Assembly: GCF_921293095.1 (NCBI RefSeq)
Contig: NC_060254.1
Coordinates: 7,750,001 to 7,814,000 of the forward strand
Origin: Ischnura elegans
Lineage: Eukaryota; Arthropoda; Insecta; Odonata; Coenagrionidae
Direction: 5' to 3'
DNA: 64,000 nt
In this document: positions 24,009-36,000 of the stretch, one piece after another
How the letters are laid out: the number at the start of each line of letters is the position of its first letter
Position numbering within the stretch: the first letter of the stretch is position 1
Notes under the pieces: generated by a model
The model's input: the letters and a program-made list of their open reading frames with translations, nothing else
Database searches by the model: none
What the model was told of the DNA's origin: nothing
Position numbers and translations under genes: made by a program

Positions 24009-27000
24009 CTGCAAAAAAATCAAGACAATTTTCATTAACTGAGTATAAAAAAGGGGCAAGTACATATAGGATGTCAAGTATTTTATTACGATATTATAAC
24101 CAGCAAAGTAATAACTTGCCAAATTCATTAGAAATAATTCACTCACAAGTAAGAATCGACAACAGACTTTTCCCTCCCCCAAACAGAACACTGTACCACT
24201 CATAAATGCTTTCAGGATTACTTAGTTGTGAAGTTGAATATATTGAACAATTGGATTTGAAGGAAAGAAGCATGACAGACATTAAGCTAACTATCCCAAA
24301 AGCTAATACTGCCTTCATGACATAAAGGCCACTACTCTGCTACAAGATCAAAATACTAGAGACAAGAAAACAGCATGCGAAAACATTGATGGGGACATAG
24401 GCATTAAATAAAAAAGAGATTCTTTTTAAAAAAGACGATCAGAACAGATAACAGCCTTCGAGACCTGGTGCTGAAGTTAAATGGACAGATAGGGTTATGA
24501 ATTGCCCTGAAGAAAAGGAGAGGAGAGGGAACTAAGGAGCTCTATGAGCAACGGAAGGACCCAGTGGAATAGGTCATGGTATATCCTAGGCACAATAGGG
24601 TGGTTTCCTATTATTTTTATATATTGCCTACATCGAAAGATTACTCCTGGAGTACGTATTTCATGCTTTTAGATTTTTAAATGATGACATCTATTTTTCA
24701 TGATCAAATGAAAAGTAAAAATTTTCAAGCGCCCGACGGCTAAGTATGAATGCTGGGAAAACCCTGTGTGACGTCATTCTGGTTCCCACTGCACCAAGTG
24801 AGGTGACCTTGGGGTGAGGCTTTGATCGCTGATACGATGCAGGATGCTAGCAGGTAGCAGAAAACCCTGCTAGCTGGTAGCCCTTGGATTAAATTAGGAC
24901 TATTAATACCTTATCAAACGAAGGAAACTTTCAGACCATAGGCAGTTTTAATAGGTGATTATTAAGAGACGTTTCCCTGAGCTCTGTGCCTCTTGCATGC
25001 ATTGGTAACCTCAGACGATGTAAAACTCCTATCTACTCGTATAGAAACTAGGTCCCTCTGACGTCACGTGGAGTGGCATCGCATGGGCGCCAATCTGGCC
25101 TCTTTCAAATGCAGTTAAAATTGACCATTGCCATTTTTCTAAACTGGGAATCATAAAACAAAATAATTTATATATTATGGATACACTAATTGTAGGTAAC
25201 CAATCGAAATCAATGCCTTTCATTTTCTTTGATGAAGGAAACTACCCTATGAGACATATGATGGAGGGAAAAGTAGAAGGAAAAGTCCTCTGAGGAAGTC
25301 CTTGAGAAATGGTAACAAATACTCAATTACCTGCGGTGGTGACTCAAATATCACTCGACCACTCAGTGATTCAACCTGAAGGGTGGTTTGGATGGGTGAT
25401 GGAAGATTTCATCACAGACTAAGCCACAGGCATGTGATCTGGCATCATAAAAGTAAATTCCTTTCTCTGAGCCAATTTGCACTTGGATTTTTTATTTTAG
25501 GGGTGTCTGAAATGCTTCACCAGCATTTAAACACTGATCGCTTTGATCAGTAGCAGTCTATCCTCCACACTACCTAGCTCCCTAATGAGGTTAAATAAGA
25601 GCTTCTCAGTCAACTTCCAAAGCTAGTGACTCCTCTGATATTACAACTCACTGCTGATATTAAAAATGTATGATCTTAGGTTTTCCCGGCGTATCAGTTG
25701 CAGAAAAGTTTCTCGGGTTTTCCACCGGTTGATGTCGTCCATGTCTCCCGACGTTTCAAGAACGTCGGGAGACTTGGACGACATCAACCGGTGGAAAACT
25801 CAAGAAACTTTTCTGCAACGACATTAAAAATGTTAATGATGATATTTTGTTTAAAAATAAGTTGAAAAAACTCTTACTAAGAAAAATGTATTATTCAGTT
25901 AGGGATATCTGGATGATGCTCTTTAACACTTTAATGTAAATATGTACATATGTGTATAGGGTAATATACTGTTTGTTATGTTGGTATCAATATGTATATA
26001 TTGTATGACTTGACTTGCCTTACATGTGGGACATTATTTAATGTACAAGATCGCTGAGCAAATAAAATAATAATAACAGTTTTTTACTAAGGGAACTGAG
26101 TGTCATGCAGGTGTAATTAGCATGCTTTTGTATCCTGACTTTCACAATGATTGTCAAGGTTCCATCAGATATAACTGTCCCAGTCCTATCCAATTCAGGA
26201 ATGGTGTCAATGTTTTCCTTTGGTGGAAACTGCTCCCTCTTTTCATCTTCCTTTCCTCCAGAGTGATTTCCACAGCCCGCTTCACACAAACAAAGCTCAG
26301 CATAATATTTTCTTTCGGCCTATTTGGACCTTGATGCCACCAAGGGAGGGGAGGGGGGAGGCTGTGTTTCGGGCTATTTATTGATCACAGGGTCCACGGT
26401 TCAAATCCAAGGAGATCGATTTATCCGTGATAGGGTTAAGACCGTCAATGTTTAAATTAGGGATGAGTCGATTCCAAATGTCGATTCTCGATTCCACCGA
26501 TTAGTTAGTTATTGTTATTTTTAGGGTGCGTCGACATCTTAGGTCATTTTGCACCGCATCATTCCATTCGTAAAAATTCATTTTGGGAGGATCAAATCAT
26601 AAACCTGAACCTGAAGGAATCTGGATATTTACTTCCTCGGAATATAAAATAATAGGTGAGAAAGGTGAGTGCGTGAATACAAATTGTGTAACGAGGTTAG
26701 ATTTCATTCAGCAGACCAATAGTTTTCAGAAATTTTATTACCCGACTAAGACGTTCAGGGTCGTCACGAAGCATATCGTTTAGTCCTCCAACAAGGTTCA
26801 TCCTATATCACAATATCCGATATAGGTCACATTCCGTCAGGATATGTCTCACACTGATTATAGAGTCACATTCCTCACAATGGGGCGGGATTTTCTCTTC
26901 TGTCGATTCCACCGATTCTAGGGCACGGAATCGGAATCGAGAATCGATCGCCTAAAGTCGATTCCGATTCCATCGATTCCAGGAAGATAAATGTATTGAG

Positions 27001-30000
27001 CATAGACTACCCAGCTAGCACACTATAAGTAGGGACATGCAAAAGGTGGGGTTATTTTATAGCCAAAAGTGGTGTTATTTTTCTACAAAAGCGATGTTAT
27101 TTTGCCCTGAAATCGGTGTTATTTTAACGGCAAAGTAATTTATGTTGATTGAGAGCCATCCTTCCAGTGGCCCACCCATTGCCCTAAATTTAGGATATTA
27201 CTGATCGAGAATAATTAAAGCAATAATGTACATGACTGAATTAACCTATTTTACATATTTATCCTTCGCGTATATTTTATTTAGGTATATTACATACATA
27301 GGTATTGACTTTACAGCAGCTGCTTTAGAGGTTTTCATGTTTTGCAGATGTAATAAGTGGTTTTATCTAGCTTACATAGAGAGAAATTACTTTTAAATGT
27401 CTGTAATTTCAAATGAAATATTGCTATTGTGATCAAGTTGTCATCTTTTACTTTTGTTCTCATATCTGTTAACACAGTGCTATAGCAGGAAAGAAATCTT
27501 TCTCAGTCCATGTTTGCAGAAGGGATCCAAATTTGCTTAAAGGCACTTAGATGCAAACGATGTCTCAGACATTTGAGCTCCTGGATTGCTTTAATTACAT
27601 CCACTGAACCGCGGGAATTTTGCTTTTGTAGTAGTTTCTGTAATTCTCCCAACCCCAACATCAACTTCTCTGTCTCCATTGATTCCAGGCCATGATTTTT
27701 TTGTTTTTAAGTCAGGGTTCATGTCTGTAGACGGAACTTCTTGGGGATCAAAAACTGAGATCTTTTCAAATACCTATTTTTCTGCTTAGGTCTTCTACCA
27801 TAAGAGAACTAAGTTTGGTTGACGCTTTTTCAGCCATCTGCATAGGTATTGACTTTACAGCAGCTGCTTTAGAGGTTTTCATGTTTTGCAGATGTAATAA
27901 GTGGTTTTATCTAAGAAAAAGTACTCTATGAATTTTCTCGAGGCTCATTTTTAACTTCCTTAACTCTTTCTAAATGGTGGAGTACTCTCCTTAACATGAA
28001 TGCGGGACTGCGCTCCATGAGACTCTTCGGTCCCCTCTGTATGGAGCATTTATGTTGGACATCTGTTAAGAAAGGTCTTGCAGATAATCAAACACTCTCA
28101 ACACCAACCTTGTCTGATCCTTCCTAGTGGGCATTTTGCCCTTGGACTCTGAGGGTAGTTGGTCTCCCTCCTTTCGTGGTTTACAACCCTACCAGCAGCA
28201 TTGGTTCGCTGTCAACTCATGCTTTGTTTATGTGGATAGCTATATGGATGATTGTTGCTTGCACGTAAATTGCAGACTTTCAATTGAATTCCTCGATTTG
28301 TTCTGAGAATTTTAAAATTTTGAATGAAGCTCTACCGTCAGCATTAACGAATTTAATGCCTTAACAATATCCATGTTGATTTTATACTGAAATCGAGATA
28401 TAAGTTAATATTTATGGTAGAATTTCGTTTAAAAATTTGTAAACGCTGCCAAAAGACAAAGAATTCAATTCTTCGTTTATATTTTTTGAGAAAGAACCAT
28501 ATATTTATTTCGCAAACTAACTGAATGAACAATTGTATGATTGCGGTCCCTTGCCACAAAGAGGGGTAATAAGAGACGAGGGTCTAGGTTCATGCTTCCG
28601 GATTTCGGAAGTTACAGATTTTGCCAGTCCATGGTGTTGGCCTGTGTTGGGTCCCGAAACTAAGACTTTGCGAACCCACGAATGTCATAAAAGGAGGAGA
28701 GCAAGGAAAAGTATTTTCGGCATTAGGCCTGCGTAGGAAAATCTCAGACGAAAATTTTCGCCATTCGTCTCCCGGGTCAAGAAACGTCCTGCCGCATATT
28801 TTCGTCATTAGTAGTGAAAGGGTTAACTCTTTATAGAATGTGAGTATTTGGATAGTTTGAACCCTCCAGTAATTTTATAAAGTCAACCATCAAATTCCCA
28901 TGGCATTTTTGCTACTTTGTAGACATCGTGAATTCGGTTTAGACATCCTCCGGGCAAACAAGTCGCCTTATTTCCTCGAGGGTGTTTCTTTGTGGAAACC
29001 ATGAATTTTCTCCAATTCATGGGCGATTTTCACCAACTCAGACGCGAATTTCATCGTTTTTTCCTTCTGCTCTGCATGAAATTGTTTTTCGATGCGTAAA
29101 TTTAAGCCGTAATTTTTTCACGGCATTGGCCGCTCATAGACGCGACTAATTTCCGCGGACCGCCGTTCCCGCCACAGCGCCGTGAAATCCAGAGAGTCGT
29201 CTTGTCGGAAAGTGGCCTGAATTTTACGGCGCTGTGCAGGGAACGGCGGCCGGCGATAAGTCGTTTTGGCACAAAGCTGCCACAATGTAGCTCCGTGTGT
29301 ATTTCACGGAATAGACACTTTTTGCCGCTTTCAGACTTTTGCTTTGCTCCGGCCGTCGTCAACGGCACGGCACTGTGCTTTCAAATAACCATTGGTCTCA
29401 ATGCATGTCTTCAAGCGAGTCGAATCGCGCAGTTGACGGCACGGCGTTGTTGACGGTCAGCAAGGCAAGGCTCAATCCGGCCCGGCGGTGCGCCGTTTAT
29501 GCCGTGAAATACACATTGTACTACCTTGAGGCTACTTTCAAACGCGACGACTTTTCGCCGGCCGCCGTTCACGGCACGGTTCCGTGAAATTCAGGCCTCT
29601 TTCAAACGAGACATCTCACGGCGCTGTGCCGTGAACGGCGGCCCATTGAAATTCGTCGCGTCCAATGCAGTGAAAAAATTACGGCTTAAATGTACGTCTC
29701 GAAAAATAATTTCGTGGGAGGAGCATGAGCAGAAGAAAAAAATGGTGAAAATCGCGTCTGAGTTAGTGAAAATCGCCCATGAATTGGAGAAAATCGCAAT
29801 TAACACGAAATTCGCGTATTCGCGGGAAAACCCCGGAAATCGCGTATTTCGCGGGAAAATCCCGGAATTCGCGTTAAAATTCGCGTTATCGCATTTGCGA
29901 CTTTTGCATGTCCCTAACTATAAGTCATTGAGATAAGGTGAAAGGAAGAAATAAGGAAATCGCTTCTCAAGTAAGCTTGTTATGGGTTTCTTACGGCCAG

Positions 30001-33000
30001 GCCGACAAACATCCAGAGTAATGGCGAAATGGATGCCAAACTTTCAGCACTTCCGTAGATGCCGTTATTATCCCATCGTTTCAGAGTGTTATTTAAGGCC
30101 TTTATGTATTAAAACAATGTTTTTATTATTGGCGCTTCTATATTATGAGGAGAAATAACATCATACCGCCATAATTTGAAAATCATTCACATTTATGAAC
30201 TGATAGCGAAACGAAGGTCGTAAGTTATATATAAGTTTGGGTCACAAAGGCTGCCACACATCTAAGCGGCCGCAGTGTCAGCCTTGCCCGCGCGGAGGAT
30301 ACGCCCGGCATGCGGGTGCTCCGACTTACATACCTAAGCGGCCTCGGAAACATGAAAATATGCGTTTTCCGTTCTTTTATTAGCCGCTGGTCACGGCAAA
30401 TCAAAGTATTGCGATTATGAATCACATTCGGAGAATTCATCTCGACCACCAATTTTAAAGTATAATAGATCGAAATATATTTTTTTTATTTTCGAATGAT
30501 ATTTGAAGTCTGATGATAATAAAAACGTGCAGAGAGCGAGTTTTCCTGTGAAAAAAGTTTCTTACAAATACGCGCTAAGAGCGGGTTTTTTTATGTACGT
30601 AACTTTTTTAGACTAACACGCGTCTGCGTCAATAATAAAAAAATTAGACACATTCGCGTTTGTATAGCCCAGTTTCAGCAATGCAACCCTTGAGGAAGTT
30701 GATACTTGGTTGGCATAAGCCGCCGCGGCCTCCGGGCGGACTCGACAGGTTGCGTTCAGCCGCCACCGCGCACCCGCCAGGCTGCTCTAGTGTGTATGGA
30801 CGCAATGAACGCTACATTCTTGTTTAGCCACCGCGGCCAAACGAGAATGTAGCCACCGCGGCTATTGTTATTTTTAGGGATGGTCGGATCGGATACCTCT
30901 GATCCAAATATCCGCGGATATTGCCCTTCATCCGATACATCGGATCCAAAGTCGCGGAAGACATCGGATCTGGATCCGAAATTTTAAATAACAGATTCAG
31001 TGAATGCAATGCCCCATCAGGGTGGAAAGAGTTCCGATTCTCTCTTCGAATGCGTCGTCGCATGCGATTCTTGTCCTACTCATGAACCGTTTTGTTTGAA
31101 GGCTCTCGCAGAGGTTGCGAGAAGAATTTCAGCCGTGGCCAGGATTTTCAGCCAGAAAATAAAAAAGGCAAAATACGACTGGCACATAGTGTGACTCTCC
31201 CCAAGAGATTGAACAATCATCGGAGGAATTTCAGCGCCGTAGGATAATAACCACGTCAAAAGTAACTACGTCGCAGATTTCAGAAAACCACCCTTGGCCG
31301 TCCACCAGCCCGTGCCTCTGTTGTTTTTTTTGTATCCGAAATCACACGGACCAAAAATCATCGTCTTCTAAGGAAAATATCAAATCACATGAAAACAATT
31401 GAAGCGTGTTTCATCCCTAACTCGCCTCACCAACTGACCTTTTTTGGCCTACCTGCTTCAATTCTCTGTTTCTAGACGACAAATGCTAGGAGAGTGACTT
31501 TTTGGGCCCGAAGATATCTTGATAGCTTCGACAATTAGATGATATGCACGGGATTTAAAAAAGAATTAGACCAAACGAGACGCATTCCTGACGATATTTC
31601 TGTTTATTTTTCAGCTCTAATTGATTGCCACTCAGTTTTCTATCTACAATTCTACAATTACACTTAACTGATTGTCCAAACAGCATAATTTTCAAAGAAA
31701 CAAGCGCAGCATTAACCCCTCAAACAATTAGAGACGGATTGGAAACGCCAACTACATATATCACATAGCGCGCCCGGCTTCTCTTTGAAGGCAACGACGT
31801 CACTGAAGCAAGATCTGATTTCTTCGTCCGACTCCCTCATTTGTAGCCTTGTTGTTTGAAATACGGAGGGAGCGCGCTCCTTCCTCTCCACCTCTCCTTC
31901 ACGTGCTCCTTCCCAGTGGCGTAGCCATGGGGATGGTCCGGACCTCACCCCCCGAAATATAAAAACACAGTTATTGTCCTTCACAAAAGAAAACAAAATA
32001 TTGAAAAAATCAGGAATTTACAAAATTTTTCTTTAACAAATTAAGTTTTTCGATTATAAAAAGTGTTAAAATTAGTTTAAAACCCATTATTTAAAGCCCG
32101 GTTTTTTTTTAAATTTCCCCCCTGGTTTTGAATCCCCCCCGAACGAAATTCCTGGCTACGCCACCCCTCCACCTCTCCTTTACGTGCTTCTGCTGCCCAC
32201 TTCTTCCTCATGCTAAGCGGTTGAGCACCTCGTCACACATGACGTTAATGCCATTTTAAATACTGTTAATTGTGTTGCTAATTGCACAGTTGCAATTCAA
32301 TTTAATGATACGCCAATAAAAATGTCTTGCGTGTAAACATTTCCACTGAGATAAGGAGAACCAATGAATGCCATGTGCGTGCACTGTGGCGTAAGTTATC
32401 CCGAGGATGTGCTAAACCCACCTCACCATACTGAAGCATTTTCGGATGAAACACAAGTCCGTAAGTGATGAGAAAGTAAAATTCGGGAGAAACGTGCGTG
32501 AGGAAAATTGGAATTCAGTCGATGGCAGGGGGGTACCCAGGAATTTTGTTAAGGGGGGATCCAACACCAGGGGGAAAATTTTTAAACAACAGGGTAAAAA
32601 GGAGAGGGTTTCAAACTAATTTTAACGCCCTTCATAATAGAAAAACTTCATTTTTCAAAGATTCATTTTTTTTCATTTTTGTAAATTCATGATTTTTAAA
32701 TATTTTGTTTCCTTTTATGAAGGAAAGTAATTGTGTTTTTTACATTTATATTCCTCTCGCTACGCCACTGGTCAGTGGTTTATCCTAAGATTTTTCCTAT
32801 TTTCATTTCCAAACCCAAGCGTAACAGTTTAGGCCCTGAGTATGTGAAGATGTTTTTAAAAAACAACTTGAAAGCCCATAAAATAATTTTTAATTTATAA
32901 AAATATTAGAATGTGAATGAAAATCTAAGAAGCATTCCATTGATTGTATGTACCCACAACAAACTTGAATAATGACTTTGTTTAATGACAGGAATTTGAA

Positions 33001-36000
33001 AATGCATTTGGATTCGAAAATATCCGATTCAAAAGATCTCACTCCAAAAATCCTGGATCCGTCCATCCCTAGTTATTTCATTCCATTCAATTCTTAAATT
33101 TTAATGACAGCAATACCACAGATAAATCAAAATCCCACCAGTTAGAATGAACAAGAATCGATGGAATCGGAATCGAGAATCGATTTGAAGGAATCGAAAT
33201 TGGAATCGGAATCGAAAAAAAGTGGAATCGACTCATCCCTAGTTTAAATAAAAAAATAGCTCCTATAGCTGATGACAAATTGGAAAATAGAAAAACTGCA
33301 AAGCATGATTCTCATTGGGCAGTGGTGTGACGACATCAACTCGCACACTAGAGGAGTCATCTATGCTGACACTACCGAGCCCCACTTCTCACAGGTTGAC
33401 AAACTCTCTTTTTCTCATTGATGGTGGCCTTAATTAGCCTGAAAACCTGTTCCAGAGATAATATTTCGAAACTTAATTGACATTCTGATTTTTATTTCTT
33501 AGGCGAGGGTATAAAAGAATGGAAATAATTGCTGTAGCAAGTTTTTCTATACATACAGTAAAACATCTTTACATCGTAATGGAGGGGACCAAAATTTGGG
33601 CAATTTGATGAATGGAGGTTCACTACAGAGAGGTTTTAGTGATAGGCACCATTTTTTCATATCCTTTGGAAATGAAAGGTGCTACTGTCTTTTAAACCAT
33701 TATATTTATGTGTTTAAACACACATGCATGCATCAATGAACATATGTACATTTATTATTCAATAATTACAGAAAGCGAATGCTATCGCATGATTTTTGCC
33801 ATGATTCGAGAGAAAATGATGTGATCTCTATCAGTTCAACAGTCACTTAAAATGATTGGGACAGTTGAAAACCTTTTTTTCTTATTTACTGTAAGGTATG
33901 CTTTCATATTGAACAAAATGGCCACAACTAATGATTAACGTGAAAATAACAGCATAATAAGGTATACATATAAGAAAAAAAAGAGTGAAACATTAACTGC
34001 TGAAAATGTCATTCCATGTACGTCATCACCGCTGCATTAATGGTCTCTTGTTGTCTCAGTACGATTTGCAGAGGTAGTCAGGCTGTATCTGGGGCATCTC
34101 CTTGGTATGATAAGTGGAGGTTTTACGATATAAAGAGGTTCACTACAAGAGGTTTGCCTATAAATTTACATGTAAATCAGATGGGACCGTAGGGGTGGTA
34201 TGATGTATGGAGGTTTATGATGTAAAGAGGTTTACTACATAGAGGTTTTACTGTATTTGTTTTAAAACAAAGTGTACTTAGTCACTGAATCAATTACAAC
34301 ATGGAAGGAGGAAATTGAATTTTTAAATCCCTTGACTTATCCCTAATTGAATAACCAATATTCCTGAAAAATACAACTCCAAATACTTACAGCACATAGA
34401 TGAATTCACATCCTTACCAATGAACTATCTATCTTACAAGCACAAACTCAGCACTCAAAAAGAAATGTGGAATATCTTGATTTTAATATTTCAAGCCAAT
34501 CTCAAAAATATAAGGCAATTGCTCACCACCAAAGTGTACAGCATTGTGCAGGAGAATTTTTGTAGCAGAGGTACTCATTAGATGGGATGTAAATTTGAAA
34601 TTTAATGAATTAATTGCCATTTAATATATTTATAATATATATAATAGCCAACATAATGTAAATGCCAATATAATATAATATAAATATATATAGCCAATAT
34701 ATATATTTATATGTACATTAAAAAACACATACCTTAGAATGTATATCATCATATCAAACATTCCAGCATCTCTCTTCAGCCCTTCCAAGTTATGCCCATG
34801 CTGTAAGGAAAAGAATTTTTACCGTACATTTTGTAAAATTACTTCAGCATTTGAATGTAATACGTGAGCACCAGAGTAAAAGACCTGTCTCTGAGCATTC
34901 ACTAAAATAATACATATTTCAAGAGAACAATATCTTTTGCTTTCACCATAAACTGCAAATAATATTTCCACAAGGTCTAACTTCATACAGTTTCTCACAA
35001 GCAAGGAACTTACCCGTAAACGAGTCTGGATAAGCTGAATGGGGTAGGTAATGAGGGTAGCAACTGCTTTTGCAATAGCACCCAATAGAAAGGCGACCAG
35101 GGCGGATGGTTGCTCTAAGCGGCCAGATGCGCCTGGAGGATTTAGTAAATGTCTTTTTAGTGCCTCGTAGGCAGCAAACTGTATAGCTGGATTGGAAACC
35201 AGAATCAGAGAAGGCACAGTCCCTGCCCACAAAGCAGGAATGCCTCCCCTGCCATAAACTTTCATGAGACCATCTGCAAAATAAAGACATGACATCACAG
35301 ACACTGACAATCATAATTACCTGACACTGTATGACAGACAATGTCAGCAAAAAAGATAAATCTGGATTACTTTACAGCCCAAAACAACTAAGCTAAAATG
35401 CAAAGAGATGATATATATTATTTAATCCTTACACTTGACCAGTATTACTAAAACTTAATACATATATCTCCATGATCTTAAGTGCTTCAGCTTAAAATAT
35501 CAAGTAATTTTTCAACCGATTGCCGAATTAAAATAAAATTGATCAAATGAATTTATATAAAAAATACACCACATTTACTACTTGACAAGAAAAAGTAAAA
35601 AATCTGGGCAAGCACAACAGATGCACGCCCTAAGTGCATAATTCCGATGCCAGTGGATGAACATTCATGCCCAAAATTTATGCCTAAATAATACTAGATG
35701 TCATCTTGGAAGTGGATTATGTTGAGCAGCTATGAAATATTTTTTTTTTTTAATCATACCTATCAAGCCATCAAATTTTTCTCGATTCACAGGCACTCTT
35801 TCTTCATTGTGAGACTGAATTCCTTGCATTTTCAGTCTCGTATTCACAACCCAAAGAGGAGTTGTCGTCAATACATTGATTACACCTAAAAGGAAAAGAA
35901 ACGTCCAAATAAAAAAATGCAAAACCCTTAATTTTGCAGGACAAGAAGCTTTAAGGTTTACATATATCACTGCCACATTACCCTATTAGTACTAAAAAAT

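Larger units (their letters stand above)
27030..29916. mobile_element. hAT-like element, 2.9 kb, nested
   Basis: Inverted ends TAGGGACATGCAAAAG and CTTTTGCATGTCCCTA are flanked by a perfect 8-bp duplication ACTATAAG (27022-27029, 29917-29924). It sits inside the 26458-33241 element. Internal features are a 73-bp direct repeat (27297 and 27841) and a CG-rich inverted-repeat module (29090-29690) shared with the element at 42168. The flanking words GAAAATCGC and GGGATTTTCCCGC near the right end are typical subterminal repeats. No intact transposase was seen. Confidence 0.9.
30875..33071. mobile_element. hAT-like element, 2.2 kb, nested
   Basis: Ends TAGGGATGGTCGGATCGGAT and GGATCCGTCCATCCCTA are inverted repeats. 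The flanks GTTATTTT and GTTATTTC match at 7 of 8. It lies inside the 26458 element and itself contains two short MITEs (31914-32164, 32526-32770). Terminal GGATCC/CCGATC words repeat many times at the left end. No transposase frame was recognised. Confidence 0.85.
26458..33241. mobile_element. hAT-like element (outermost of a nested stack)
   Basis: Ends TAGGGATGAGTCGATTCC and GGAATCGACTCATCCCTA are exact inverted repeats. They are flanked by the perfect 8-bp duplication GTTTAAAT (26450-26457, 33242-33249). The body has been blown up by a LINE fragment and two further hAT-like elements. Subtracting those and their duplications leaves about 1.27 kb. GATTCC/GGAATC words repeat near both ends. 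No transposase frame was recognised in the residual core, so it is probably non-autonomous. Confidence 0.9.

Noticed and set aside
29102-29936. Cluster of ORFs of 71-136 codons on both strands
   Set aside because: Artefact of the CG-rich repeated module, which lacks AT-rich stop codons. The frames follow the inverted repeats and not a protein.
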